From Atrina japonica (lineage: Eukaryota > Mollusca > Bivalvia > Pterioida > Pinnidae), in NCBI GenBank assembly GCA_030159075.1, contig BROG01000002.1, positions 4,177,501 to 4,241,500 of the forward strand: a stretch of DNA of 64,000 nt, given 5' to 3'. Positions within the stretch are counted from its first letter, which is position 1; each line of letters starts with the position of its first letter. The notes beneath the pieces are model-generated. The model saw nothing but the letters and a program-made list of their open reading frames with translations. It had not been told where the DNA came from and ran no database searches. A program made the translations under genes and the position numbers. Shown one piece after another: positions 12,956-37,150 of this stretch.

Positions 12956-13539
12956 ATGGTTTTAGTACAATGACCTTTTATAAGTTCTCAAAACCTGATT
13001 GCACAGGTTTTTGCTCATTTCGATAACTGACATGTACCTTATTTAAAGTTTCTTGTGGCAACTCTAATTGTGGCATTTCCTGTGGCATCATTTCAACTTT
13101 TTTCTTTTTTCTTCGCAAAACTAACGTTCAACTTCATTCTTGGATGTGCCTTAATTTCTTTAACGAGGAATAAAAAGAAATGAATATATCATAAATATCA
13201 TGCTTACCACCAGTGTTATGACATCGCAAATCTAACACATTCTACAGTATTCATGAGTGTTCGAGCAATTATCAGAAAATTGTCCCAAAGCATCAACGAG
13301 GTCGTGGGGAAGCTGTCACCCGAGACTACTACATGGAATAACTTTTTATCACCAAATAATTAAATAAATTCCAACATATATAAATGATTGAAAGATGCCG
13401 ACATGCTCGTAGGACTTTGCAGTTTTGAATTGAGTCATGCAAACCATGGAATACGTATTTAGAGTTACGCTAGATCCGCATTGATATTTCGTTTATCTGG
13501 AAGACGTACATATATGCTTCATGGCGTTTGTATACAATT
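12956..13539. other. Intergenic, nothing recognised
   Basis: AT-rich DNA with no recognisable gene or repeat. Confidence 0.4.
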
Positions 13540-13850
13540 ATTTCTACCACTTGCGATGGTCTAGTGTTCGACTCTCAATCGGGAGATTAAGAGTCTTTTG
13601 ACTAGGTCATATAAACGACTTCAAGAAAGGTAGTGGCTGATTCTTTGCCAAGCGCTCGGCATACGAATTGAAAGTCACGGGTCTTTCGGATGAGACTTAA
13701 AACCGAGTTCCTGTGTCGCGGAAGGCGTGACACATAAAAGAACCCTCCCTGCATTGCGTCAGTTCATAGCACAGGCCGAAATTTGTAGCACTTCACATAG
13801 GCGTGTGGACACGTCTGGAATCAATAAAAAGGATTCCCGGTGCTTTTAAA
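13540..13850 (+). mobile_element. SINE family 2 (TCGGATGAGAC core), long copy
   Basis: A tRNA-like head with GGTCTAGTGTTCGACTCTC is followed by AAGCGCTCGGCATACGA and the conserved core GGGTCTTTCGGATGAGACTT, then ACATAAAAGAACCCTCCCTG. The same core recurs in reverse at 34499-34740, and fragments occur at 16569-17040, 35180-35290 and 54570-54700. It is the longest family 2 copy in the window and probably includes most of the body. Confidence 0.75.
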
Positions 13851-15289
13851 AATCAAAGATTTTCTTGATTCCCTTACCATGATCATGCATTTGTGTTTGT
13901 TGAAATCGATTTATGTATGGCAAATGATAAGTCTGTCAATTTAATGCAGAATTTGGTCGGGATGAAAGAGTCACATTGTGAAATTGAACATTTCTGGGAA
14001 GCATACCCTGGACCACGGGGGAAACGGTGCATTTGTGTCTGCAATACCTCATCGGGATTTTGAATTAAGGGTATCAACGAAATATTTTTCAATGATAAAG
14101 AGGTCATAATTCGATGTCTGGAGGATACTAGGATGGAATTCTGCCCCGATTTTCAGTAACTTTTCTGCTTACCCAGCCTTCTTTTGAGAATGATAACCGA
14201 TGTGATTTATTAGCGGGTTGCTAGACGTATTTGGCGTATGGACACAGAAAAATGCATCCACAGGCTTCAAAATTTCAAAAGTTATCTGAAATATACGTGA
14301 AATCCGACCCCCTATTGATATGTTGCAGTGACCAGGGAGAGGGTGTCCCATTAAGTTGATAAAATATGTGTAATTCTCTTAATTGATTTTATAAAGAGTC
14401 GGAAATTTAATAACAAATTCCCTAAGCTCCGCTTGGCCATTTTGTTCTCAATCTGCACCCCTCCAACTTTAAACCCAGTCTGCATTATCTGAGGTATGCA
14501 TTGCACTTTTATGTCACCAGACTCAAATCCAGCCCCTTTAAAAAAAATTAGATTTCCCACTTTTGTATATGTTTTTGCATATTCAAAGGCATACGAAAGC
14601 ATTTTTTACCGGGAAAAACATTTTCATTTAAAAAATTCCTCCACTTTTTGCTTTAGCTTCCTACGCCACTGCTTAACCTAGAGATGGTGATACCTCCATA
14701 GAAGTGCAAAAAATAACAGGATGTAAAACAACAAACAAACAAAACAAAACATAGATTTCTAAATCTTGAGACAGCGGGTACCGATCTTTTGGTAGTGGGC
14801 TTGACTTGTAAGCGGATTTTCCCAAGTTCGATTCTCCAAAACTTTCATCTGTGACTTTATTTGCCAATCTCTTGGCATGTGCGTGTGATGAATGTCATAG
14901 GCAAGTCACAGACTTAAACCTGTATCACGATAGGAGTAGCATGTTAAAAATCCTTACTGCATCCGTACAGGCCACAACAGACTGGTCATAAGCTAAACAA
15001 AGAGCATCCCATTCAGATACTCTGGGATGAAAAGGTTAACACAAGTCTAATTTAAAGGTAAAGATGTGTGTCGTTTAACTAATAGCTTGCGACATGCAAG
15101 TACAAAATTGTTTGGGGTTCACATGGAAACAAAAAACAAAAAAAAATGTATCAAAGTCCAATGTGGAATCTACTTCAACATGCATTATAACAATTATATA
15201 ACATGGATGCTGTGCATTCTTTGCTTTCACTGTAGATGACGTAAAACTACTGTGCCGCTTTTTTCGATAATAGTCTGCTTATATTTCGT
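13851..15289. other. 3' flank of gene A, no further gene recognised
   Basis: Contains a degenerate tRNA-like stretch around 14775-14840 (B-box-like AAGTTCGATTC) followed by a segment at 14950-15050 (AGACTGGTC and AGCATCCCATTCAGATACTC) that recurs at 22985-23055 with the same word order, so it is a dispersed repeat. Short frames at 13883-14107 and 14351-14602 have no recognisable motif. No clear AATAAA signal for gene A was found just past its stop codon. Confidence 0.45.
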
Positions 15290-21866
<6,577 letters not shown>

Positions 21867-21974
21867 TTTTCTGCCGTTCAAAATATTCTACAATGAAGAA
21901 TAATGCATAATAAAATGTCAAACAAAACAGAATATGAAAATAAACAATATTTTGATATTAAGTGCAATTAAATC

Positions 21975-22205
21975 AGTCAAAAGCTAAGATTGTCATCTTT
22001 TTACAGTGGTTACTCTTAGGAGGATTTGACTATGAATTTAGGTTTATTTGGCTTTGTATTATACTACTTTGCTTTTAGAAAATCTAATTAAAATTTGAGC
22101 TCATATTATGAAGTCTAATTGACAGAAACGATTGTATTGAGCATTATAACTTTGGTATTATGGATATAATATTTATATACCTAAATATTACAAATTAAAC
22201 ATTAT
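21975..22205 (+). mobile_element. Retrozyme-like repeat, degenerate single copy upstream of gene A
   Basis: Homologous to the 3' two-thirds of the 346-bp hammerhead element at 49721-50287 (ACAGTGGTTACTCTTAGG, AAGTCTAATTGACAGAAACG). The hammerhead position is 22099-22142; stem II and GAAAC are kept, but the CUGAUGA core reads TATTATGA and the cleavage triplet GTC reads GTA, so it should not cleave. It lies about 100 bases upstream of the gene A start codon. Confidence 0.8.
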
Positions 22206-22242
22206 TGCAAATAGATTCCATGGTCTATATAATTTGTAAAAC

Positions 22243-22243
<1 letters not shown>

Positions 22244-22330
<87 letters not shown>
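22244..22330. repeat. (CT)n microsatellite
   Basis: Pure CT run of 87 bases in the 5' flank of gene A. Confidence 0.97.
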
Positions 22331-22332
<2 letters not shown>

Positions 22333-23064
22333 TATTTTATTTTATGCTGTTATAAAATATGCATTAAAATTATGATACAGATAACACGCTCAAAGCAATG
22401 ACCTTAAACTATTCTCATATCTTTGAACTTTCTTATTGTTACCTTGCCTATATATTTAACATGTCAGTCTGTCATTTGGGTAGCATATACTTGACGTTCG
22501 TTTTATTATCGGTTGTAACATTTATGAAATAATCAATATGCAAATAGCCATGTTGTAATCCATTTTCGAATTACAAGAATCCTAATCCTAACAGTTCATT
22601 GAATGAACATGACCAATATATTTAACTACAGTTTTATTTATCGCTGTAATAATTAAATAAAATGAAAGCAATATATGTATACTGTAAATATTTATAAAAC
22701 TTACTTTTTCTCTGGATTTGATATGCAAATGAGGCAATACAAATACTGAATGTCACTCCTATATTATATATATATACTTATTTTCGACTGCAGATGCGTT
22801 ACGTATTGTTAACTTATTGTATACAGTCACGACCTAAATACTGATGAAACAAGATAACCACTTCCTATCTTAATGTCCTAAAATATGCACTATATGTATG
22901 ACCGGCAAAAACATAAGACTCAAACTCAGTGTTAGTTTTAGTTCATCAAATTCATACTGCATTTTTACTTTTATCCCTTTCAACTATACAGACATCAATA
23001 GACTGGTCTAAACAATGGAATAGAGCATTCCATTCAGATATTCAGGGGTTAAAGGGTTGATATC
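22331..23064. other. Intergenic between genes A and B
   Basis: AT-rich, no gene. The stretch 22985-23055 repeats words found at 14960-15050 (AGACTGGTC, CATTCCATTCAGATA). Confidence 0.45.
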
Positions 23065-23367
23065 GTTCTACATCGCATACCCTATGCAAAAGGCCTTATA
23101 AATTTTAACCTATGAACAACCTTAGTACAACATGAGATAAACAATGAACAAAGATAACAAGCAACCACTATCTTCCTCCATTTATCCCAGATATACATTT
23201 AAGTTTAATTGCCATATAATATCAGTCGTACAAACATAACGGAAACACAAATGAAGTCACAGAGGATAGTCAAATTAAAAGATATTTCCTTTATTTAAAG
23301 CAATAGCTTTTAAATCCTGATTTATAACGAAAAACACAATTATCGTGTAAGAGTGTATTCACGTAAT

Positions 23368-23483
23368 GGGTAAATCACAAAATGGTGTTAACTAGTACAG
23401 AGAACATATACCCACTCGAGGCCCGAAGACCGGAGAAAGGGTATTGTTATCTGTGGTATTCAATTCCATTTCGTGATATATCA
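23368..23483. repeat. Foldback element, copy 2
   Basis: Same family as 19212-19323. GGTAAATCACAAAATGG at the left opposes CCATTTCGTGATATATC at the right, with a central ATACCCACTCGAGGCCCGAA / GGTATTG stem. Confidence 0.75.
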
Positions 23484-23722
23484 TACTTTCAAAGTGTAAC
23501 CCGTTAATGTGACCCAATTCATGGTCAGTACTTTCATCTAAAAGACTAAATAACTTGAATAGTTGAATACAATTTAAAGTTAACGGGCATGAAAGTAGCT
23601 TTCCCAGCATTCCCTAAGGTGTGACAATATGCAGCAATTATGGAGAGTGACAATGATTTATTTATTACTCAAAATAATTTTAAAGATATCCTATCTGAAC
23701 CAGATATATATAGGATCTTTCG

Positions 23723-23844
23723 CGAGTTTCCATTTATATCACATTAATGATACGAGTTTTTGAATTTTCCATTTTGCGAGCCTCTGGCGACAAAAATGGA
23801 AAATTCATGACGAGTATCATCAATGTGATATGAATGGAAACTCG
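23723..23844. repeat. Large palindrome with about 57-bp arms
   Basis: CGAGTTTCCATTTATATCAC and the following bases to about 23780 are mirrored by the sequence ending GATATGAATGGAAACTCG at 23844, with only a few mismatches. The centre is around GCGAGCCTCTGGCGAC. It interrupts block X (the collinear copy near 43925 lacks it), so it is an insertion of a hairpin-type element. Confidence 0.85.
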
Positions 23845-24759
23845 TGTGACAGATTCTTTATATCATATTGGCAGTTGTTGAGACGTTTGTACCAATTGTG
23901 ACGAGGATTCACAATATAATATAAACGGCATTTTCTTATAACTGGGGATGAGAATCTATAATCTCTTTTCCTTGGACTTGACCAAATTGTTTCAAATAGG
24001 TAGAATACTTGCATAGAAATAAGTGCACAAAACACATTGTAAATATAGCTTATATTTGAATATATACAGTCTATAGTTTAAATTATTATTTGCATTGTCG
24101 ACTTAAACACCAAGTGACGTCATCGTCAACCTTCCGATGAATGAAGTGAGGCCATTGCCAACCTTCGGATGAATGAAGTCTAAGTACGTAGCGAATAAAA
24201 GTAGCTCAGTTTGCAAATCAAATCGCTACTAGGCTTAATTATATGTGTTACATACAAAATCTGTTATAAAGCTGCATAGCGCACAGATCATATGATAAAT
24301 ACTGTTAATTAATATATTAAGTACTGATAAATGAACACAGATAATATGTGACTCAAGGGTCTAAACAAAAACATAATGGTAATGGATCTGAATATGTATC
24401 TCAATCTCAAAATGGATTTATCAAAATCAGGAAAGAGTATTTAAGAATTAACATTCCCCTATATAATTCTTGTTGGCCATATTACAGAAAAAATTAATTT
24501 ATTTCAGGGTTGAAATAATTTAATTTTCTTGTTTTTTTTCATATGACAGCTGGACAGCTAAATAGCTAAAATATATTCAACTGCTAGCTGTTGAAAATTT
24601 GAATAGGACTAAATTGTGTTTATCTATTCAACTGTTACCTGTTAGAAAGTAAATAATAAACCACCAAAAACACAAAAGGTTAATGTCATCAAGATATATA
24701 ATGTAGTAATAGCGTAATATTAAGTTTTCATATATTAATATTTGCACTTATGTTTCATG

Positions 24760-25095
24760 CGCACATTTAAACATTATAAACATAATAACCATGGTCAAGA
24801 CAATCGTCTCTGTCAATTAGACTTCATCAGGTGAACTCCAATTTAAAATATATTTTGTAAAGGGAAAATGGTATCATACCACGCCATATAATACGTCTAA
24901 ATGCATAGTCAAATCCGTCTAAGAGTAACCACTGTAAAAAGATGACTATTTTAGCTTTTGAAGAATTTAGAACTTAAATGTTGTTATCAGTGCGAAATAT
25001 TATCAGCTGGTACCGACATACCAGGCATTAGGTTTATGTATACACTCAAACAGTCCACCAGCAGTGGCAATGACCGAGTGGTTATAAATATAACA
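24760..25095 (-). mobile_element. Hammerhead-bearing repeat on the minus strand, degenerate
   Basis: Read on the minus strand it matches the whole 346-bp retrozyme unit (CACTGCTGGTGGACTG, GGTACCAGCTGATAATA, ACAGTGGTTACTCTTAGACG). The hammerhead lies at 24836-24793: CTGATGA is intact, but GAAAC reads GAGAC, the base next to the core in stem I is mismatched, and stem III is shortened. Predicted inactive. Unlike the gene C copy, it continues into block X sequence at the 25.1 kb end. Confidence 0.75.
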
Positions 25096-25420
25096 AGTGT
25101 TCAAGGTTACATATCGTGTAACATAATACTTAAGCGGCTTTCAACGACAATACACATTTCTGCGGACATACGCCTTACGGTTATTTCAATACAGAAACAC
25201 TCCATATTACGTAAGCTGTTTGCATCATTATTAATTCAAATGCGTCATCCTATCGACACAGAACAAGCCCACCGTCTATATTTTTTAGACTGTAAAATCC
25301 ACATGGCATTAAACTTCCAACAAAAATAACCGATCCCTATACACCTAATTTGTACATCATTTAGTCAACTTCGAATAAAACATTTATCAATGAAGTGGGA
25401 ATTATTTAGTAATGTAAATG
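25096..25420 (+). repeat. Continuation of block X
   Basis: Collinear with 44135-44480 (ACAAGTGTTCAAGGTTACAT, CAACGACAATACACATTT, CCGATCCCTATACACC). The reading frame at 24958-25329 crosses this and the retrozyme copy. It has no recognisable motif, and its counterpart at 43981-44271 shares only part of it, so I do not call a gene. Confidence 0.6.
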
Positions 25421-25423
25421 ACT

Positions 25424-25506
<83 letters not shown>
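25424..25506. repeat. (TA)n microsatellite
   Basis: TA dinucleotide run with two breaks (TATAAATA, TATAATAT). Confidence 0.95.
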
Positions 25507-25508
<2 letters not shown>

Positions 25509-25533
25509 ACCACTAGCCATTAGCTAGCAAACA

Positions 25534-25612
25534 AGAGTTGTAGTATACCATATCAGGCATATTTACTGACGATCATTTAATAAATATGCCCGATATGGTA
25601 TACTACAACTCT
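25534..25612. repeat. Inverted repeat with 32-bp arms
   Basis: Arms 25534-25565 and 25581-25612 pair with one mismatch and a 15-base loop. One arm is also present near 44575-44620 (ATATGATATACTACAACTCT), so it belongs to the duplicated block and one side may have been lost there. Confidence 0.85.
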
Positions 25613-26029
25613 GCTATAGTGAAACATCATTAACAAAGGTTAACGTGCCAGTTAAAGATATTTTGTATCATGCCAAGTTTTACTATTATACACCAGTTCC
25701 TTCACAACCATGCCATCTTTAAATTTAAAAAGTAAGAGGTCGCCGACTATTCTGATGTATCCCAAATAATTCAAACCAATCCGCATATTAGCATTTTCAG
25801 TTATCAAAGATAACCTACACCTTTGAGCAGATGATCTTGAAATTGTGATAAAAGCATCTTCCCTGTCAGACCCTACAACTTTCAAATTTACATGTCTTAA
25901 CAAAAAAAAATTTTTTTTATAGGAAAGCATATGTCTATGCAAACAGTTGAAGTTTTTAAGAAAGTTGATAAATTCAAAGTTTTATATACTTCTATTTCTC
26001 ATACAATATTAATAAATGTAAAAAATTTC

Positions 26030-26475
26030 AGATACCAAAGTATAAATCAATAGAATGTCCAGGACATAGATACAAATCCGGTAAAAATGGACAAACACGG
26101 ACCTCTGGAAACCAAGAGGTGGGATCAGGTGCCACGGAGGAGTAAGCATCCCCTGTCGACCGGTCACACCCGCCGTGAGTCCACAGTCAAGTCCAATGAA
26201 ACACGTGAGGAGTGTATCCTCGTCACAATTGCTACAGACGTCTCAACAACCGCCAACGAAAAGGCAACTCACCATTTCACTTAGGGAAACAGAGTTATCG
26301 CAAACAAGCCTATTATACCGACCGTAAAATTTGCGGAACGTTGACATTAAACGCGGTTTTCGATATCCCTGTATCAATAATTTGTCAGTGAGTAGTTTAC
26401 CTCTGTACATGAAATCTTCATATGTTGTACACGCCCTGGCATATCGGATCATTTGTGAAATATAAACTCCATATG
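26030..26475 (-). mobile_element. Penelope-like reverse transcriptase, C-terminal fragment
   Basis: Minus-strand reading gives YGVYISQMIRYARACTTYED, then LLTDKLL, QGYRKPRL and STFRKFYGRYN, the C-terminal part of a reverse transcriptase family common in animal genomes. The pattern (GVYISQ, IRYARAC, LLTDKLL, QGYRK) resembles the thumb region of Penelope-like enzymes, where IPYSQ, R.RRIC and GYP occupy the same order; the class assignment is tentative. The plus-strand frame at 26087-26284 is antisense to its 3' part. The 3' end is marked by ACCAAAGTATAAATC at 26036. Upstream catalytic parts are missing here. Confidence 0.75.
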
Positions 26476-26509
26476 ACCATTCAGAAGTCAACTGACATTT
26501 TTGCAACAT

Positions 26510-28160
26510 CTACTATTGAATTCCTAAAATACTTCTTATGGAGACAAATCTAAAAACTGTCTCTTTTTTACCTATCACAAGCCTTTATTTTGTTACCATG
26601 GCCACTGTCACTTCCAAGACATATACCATTGAATTCGTAATATAAAAATACCAATGAATAATAATTTTCAATATTACATACCGACTGCAATTCCCTTCAA
26701 TGCAAGTATATAGAGCGATATATTATATATTCCAGTAAAAACAGTCGCATGCCCCGAGTATTAACCACTTTACTTTTCAGCGTAAGAATATATGAAAGAA
26801 TCAATAAAGAATAGAATATCACATGTTTATTTCTTATATTTTTAATCTTAAAAGCCATACATTAAGCCTACCAAAAAACAAATAAACATCACAGAAAGAA
26901 ATCGGAAACACGAGACTACATCTGTAGCACATTGTACAGCCTACAGGCCCATATCGCGATATATATATATATAGGTCGTGTTATTGTATGACCAGAACCA
27001 CAGACCACCATCTGGCTTCATAGTTACAACAGAAAGAAAGAAAGTAAGGCCTCGTGCAACTTTGTCAAGCATCTCTTGATAAACAAGTTTTGTTTGCCTT
27101 CACTGGATATTCTTATCAGAAACAATTCGTCACCCGCATCGCGTGAAATTAGGTCGTGTGAAATGGGCCTACTTACGTAGGTTACGTACCAATTAGTCAT
27201 TGTGGTTCCCAGCTGCTTGGTAGAAAAATGTCAAATAAAATGGTTACTTTCAGTTGTCATAAATGAATATTAGCTGTCTCACTTCTTGTAAGTCACACTA
27301 AATCTTTCTATAGTATATCCCATTAATAATCTATCGGAATTCAAACGCAGATTCCTTGTAAATACATTATTCAGCATACTCATGGGCCCAGCCATTTGAA
27401 ATTTCAATTCTCTTCTGGCACATTTAACCTTCCGGTTTCCAAGCAGACAAATATTCCAAAAACAAAAAAATTCCAAAACAAATCTAACACTTATTCAAAA
27501 TTTTCCATATTACTAGTTTTCTACCCATTAGTAGCCACAAGCCATCAAAGGTATACAAACAATACACACATATATATATATAGCTTCTTTTTCATCAGTG
27601 TCAAAATGCTTGAAGATATATGTGTTAACCGGACCTTTGGTATCTGAGATTTTTATACCTAAACAGAAATTACATGTAAATGCAACAAGAGTAGAATATT
27701 TCTTGGTACAGTAGAAATATGTTGTCTTATCGTAATGAATATTCATTATTATACAGATCGCAGGGGTCATTTGAAAAGGAGTCTACAAAAAGCCAGTTCT
27801 AGTCTTACTGTCAAACTGTATATGTCAAGATTTCTTTTTAAATTAAGATTCACGATGAATTTTCATAAAAACATAGAGATTCTTTCATAATTATACAATA
27901 TACGAAATGTGTAATTAGGTTCTAATTTATACGTTATTTCACGCAAGCTTAGCGCGTTTTTCTTTTCAATGATCTAACCTAGCTCTGTGTTTTAAGCTCA
28001 GGTTTCCCATTAACCTGTCAATAATCAGGTTTATGTTCTTTCACGGACGGCTTTGAAGGTGAGGAAACAAATTAATTTCCATCATATTATTTTGTCTCTA
28101 CAACAGTGGTTTTATATACACGCATGTGGGTATAAAAATGTATACTAATATAACAATATA
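26510..28160. other. Intergenic, partly homologous to 44.65-45.1 kb
   Basis: No gene. The part at 27480-27650 matches 44850-45000 (TGCTTGAAG followed by TTAACCGG / TTAACTGG), which extends the collinearity between the B and C duplication units. Short frames on both strands lack recognisable motifs. Confidence 0.5.
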
Positions 28161-28164
28161 GTCG

Positions 28165-28375
28165 ATATATTAAAAGGCAAATTGAAGGTTCGAGCAACGG
28201 TGGCACCTAAGCTGCTTCTGTGAAAAAATTTGCCTCTTTACTTGTCGCAGGCTGACGGTCTCTTCCTGTGTACATTGTAACCAAGTTCCCTCCGCCACCT
28301 TTAAAAAATGGCCGCCGCCATATAACTGATAAATCGTTCAGTGTTGCGTACAATTCTACCAAAACAAACAAAAGA
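28165..28375 (+). mobile_element. SINE family 1 copy in 3' flank of gene B
   Basis: Starts near GGTTCGAGCAACGG and contains AATTTGCCTCTTTACTTG, GGTCTCTTCC, CTCCGCCACC and AATGGCCGCCGCC. The 5' flank (CGATATATTAAAAG) and the sequence after it match those of the copy at 45140-45345, so the two derive from one insertion copied by the segmental duplication. Confidence 0.8.
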
Positions 28376-28819
28376 CAAATGTTTCAGTATTGAAATCATA
28401 TTAAAATAACACAGATACCAAAGTGTAAAAATAGAATAACATAATACAAATCCGATTAAGAAATGTATCACACTAAACTTTATAAAGATTCAACTACAGT
28501 TTCATACAGTTATATAATACCTTTTCCATAGAATGTACATTTGTAAGAAGATAGAGCTGAACAACATTAAACATTCAAATTACACGTACTTGAAACCACT
28601 TACCAACATTATTAAATTTGTAACATAAAGGGTATCTAGCACTTTTATCTGAATAAAATTGGAATAATATTATGCATTTCTCTATTCAACTGTTTATTTA
28701 AAATATACCCACCTACCTACCTATTTTCAAACCTTATGTGATAAGATACACATATTCTAAGTAAATAAGTAAAGCGCATTTTCGCAGTCATTTATCACCA
28801 ATAAATGGTTTCCCTTCAC

Positions 28820-34971
<6,152 letters not shown>

Positions 34972-35179
34972 GTTATCTATTAAGTACTATGCAATATCTG
35001 TGGATTTCTATGGAAGAGAAAATGTATTCAGTTTACATTTTTATACAAAACTGTGCAAGAAATAGACATTTTTTCGCTATAATTACTTATATTTACTTCC
35101 AATAAAGTATTTTGCCCCATGAATCAATCTGGAAAATCTGGGTTCGGGGTTCGATTTCTGTTATCAGATCATACAAAAG

Positions 35180-35490
35180 ACTTTCTATACAAGATGGTAG
35201 TGACAGTTCCTCCCCAGGTGCTCGGCATACGAAGTGAAAGTGGGGTTTAAAACGGAGCTGCCGTGTTACGGCAATGTCATACAACAACTGTGGTATAAAG
35301 TAACGTGGAGTATTGAACTACACTACATTGATCTGAGGTGTATTGATCTGTGGTGTACTGGCCTGTGGTGTACTGGTCTGTGGTGTATTGATCTGTGGTG
35401 TACTGGTCTGTGGTGTACTGGTCTGAGGTGTACTGATCTAAGGTATGGAGTGCATTGACCTGAAGTGTATTGGTCTGAGGTGTACTGTAC
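35180..35490 (+). repeat. SINE family 2 remnant followed by a 15-bp minisatellite, upstream of gene B
   Basis: A remnant of SINE family 2 (GATGGTAGTGACAGTTCC, GTGCTCGGCATACGAA) at 35190-35285 passes into a tandem array at about 35310-35490 with the unit GTGTACTGGTCTGTG / GTGTATTGATCTGAG. The same pair lies upstream of gene C at 54570-55490, where the array is about four times longer. Confidence 0.85.
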
Positions 35491-35518
35491 CGTGATTAAT
35501 TGATCATTAATGTCTTAA

Positions 35519-35522
<4 letters not shown>

Positions 35523-35598
<76 letters not shown>
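35523..35598. repeat. (AT)n microsatellite
   Basis: Pure AT run directly after the minisatellite upstream of gene B. Confidence 0.97.
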
Positions 35599-35601
<3 letters not shown>

Positions 35602-36010
35602 CTGTTATATCTGCCACCTCTGTATAAGGATGCCTGTCTATAAAGGCCAGTTTTGATAAGTATCAACTAAATTAAACCTGTACCTGAACTTGAAACTCCA
35701 CATCGATCGTCTGCTGAACTTGCTTTATGTGTTTCAGGTATGTGTACAGATAATACTTTTAGCGCCATCATGTTATGTGTTAACCTGTATTATATATTTG
35801 TTGTATCTGTACATTTACACGTAGATTTATAATACCTGACAGTCACAGAACCAAGGTGCGTATTTGCGTATTTTACACATAAAAACCAATGGATACGTAG
35901 GCAAAATAAAATCCATGCGTTTGATACGCAACGCAATTTATATCTGAAGCGTAAAATTATAATGGTCTTTAACTTACCCTCACCTAGATGTTAAAATGTG
36001 GACGACTTGT
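35599..36010. other. Right end of the B duplication unit
   Basis: Collinear with 55740-56055: GTCTGCTGAACTTGCTTTAT / GTCTGTTGGACCTGCTTTAT, TACACGTAGATTTATAAT / TACACGTATATCCATAAT and TACGCAACGCAA / TACCCAACGCAA. Beyond about 36010 the similarity stops. It could carry upstream regulatory DNA of gene B, but no promoter motif is clear. Confidence 0.6.
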
Positions 36011-36769
36011 ATTGTACACACAGATAAATATAATCATATTAATTGTTCAAATGCTGGAATAGGATGAGGACACCCTCTGAAGATTCATTTCCATGGTACA
36101 AATTGATAGAACGGCCAGTCCCTCAGTTCTGGTCAGTTTACAATGTGACGTCAGTCACTTCGTTTAGTAAGCATTAGACTCAAAAGGAGTTAATTTCAAT
36201 TAATAAATGTTCTTGAATGCAGAGAAATTATTTTCCAACGGATAATGAAAGATAACTTTAATCCATTGAGATCTGACACGGAGATTTACCCCTGTTAAAC
36301 TACAATTTCAGGTAAAAAATCGGTGATCCTTGATCTGTACTTTTATTCCAGAAGCGGTGCAAATCAGATGTGGATACTTAAAAATTCTATTAAAACAACT
36401 TTTAGAAAATGTGAAGGCACACAATTTTTCGCAAATCCACAGTATCAATCCATACGACTTTTCTACTTTTTTCACACATTATTTCCAAATAAAAAAGACT
36501 ACTTTTAATCATCAGTGACAACTGTATTTTCACTAAAGGTGGTACCCGAAAATTCAAATATCTAGTCATTGGTTATCATGATACATATTTTGTCCAACAC
36601 CACTCTGATTCTACACATTAATACAATGAAGTTGATATAAAAAAAGATGTTGAAATTTCCAATAGATAAAAAAATTGTAATGTTCTGAGAAGTGGTCTTT
36701 ACAAAAACTATCGGCATTCCTGTGAGGCCCAATTCTGCCCTTTATTGACTGATCTATGCCTTTATTCAG
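36011..36769. other. Intergenic, nothing recognised
   Basis: AT-rich DNA outside the duplication units. The two overlapping short frames near 36320-36518 have no known motif. Confidence 0.4.
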
Positions 36770-37150
36770 AAACTGCTGAATCAATAGAAATGCTAGCGAT
36801 ATCCTTTAATTTTGACATTTACATATATAGACGACCTTTTGTCAATTTATAATGACAATTTTCATACATGTCAGTGCGATATATCCCAGCGAACTAGAAA
36901 TTAAGGATACTGCACACACGCTTCATACTTAGACATTTTACTTACAATACACGTAGACACAGACGGGAAATTAACAACTAAGCTATACCACAAACACAAC
37001 GATTTCGCCTTTCTCACAGTAAATTTTCCGATATGCCAAGACATGTCAAACATATGAACGTTTCATATACAGATGTAAACTACTCACTGACAAATTATTG
37101 ACACAGGGATATCACAAACTGCGTTTGTTGTCAACGTTCCGCAAATTTTA
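36770..37150 (+). mobile_element. Penelope-like reverse transcriptase fragment with YIDD motif
   Basis: Plus-strand reading with frame changes gives TYIDDLLSIYNDNFHT (catalytic YIDD at 36824-36835), then ASYLDILL, DGKLTTKLY, and the downstream segments TDKLLTQGY and STFRKF. This is the same family as 26030-26475, 43248-43762 and 56684-57180, and the only copy in which the active-site aspartates remain. Frameshifts and stops (for example in QGYHKLRL) show it is dead. YxDD followed by YLD and GKLTTKLYDK is a reverse transcriptase signature; the Penelope assignment is tentative. Confidence 0.78.

Larger units (their letters stand above)
23065..24430 (+). repeat. Repeat block X, long copy (left end of B duplication unit)
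   Basis: Collinear with 42752-44040: both contain TTCTACATCGCA, GATAACAAGCAA..CTATCTTCCTCC or its variant, AAACACAAATGAAGTCA, GAGTGTATTCACGTAATGGG, a foldback, and TGAACCAGATATATA / TGGACCAGATATATA. This marks the left boundary of the segmental duplication that includes SULT genes B and C. No protein-coding signal was found. Confidence 0.7.

Noticed and set aside
21867..21881. Longer N-terminus for gene A starting at a TTG (MNGRK...)
   Set aside because: Non-ATG start without support; the next in-frame ATG at 21866 gives a family-typical length.
24958..25329. 123-codon conserved gene in the duplicated block
   Set aside because: It crosses the retrozyme copy and block X; the counterpart at 44 kb is frame-broken and shares only part of it.
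26087..26284. Gene on the plus strand (MDKHGPLETKRWDQ start)
   Set aside because: Antisense to the 3' part of the Penelope-like fragment; the same sequence recurs at 56.74 kb as retroelement DNA.
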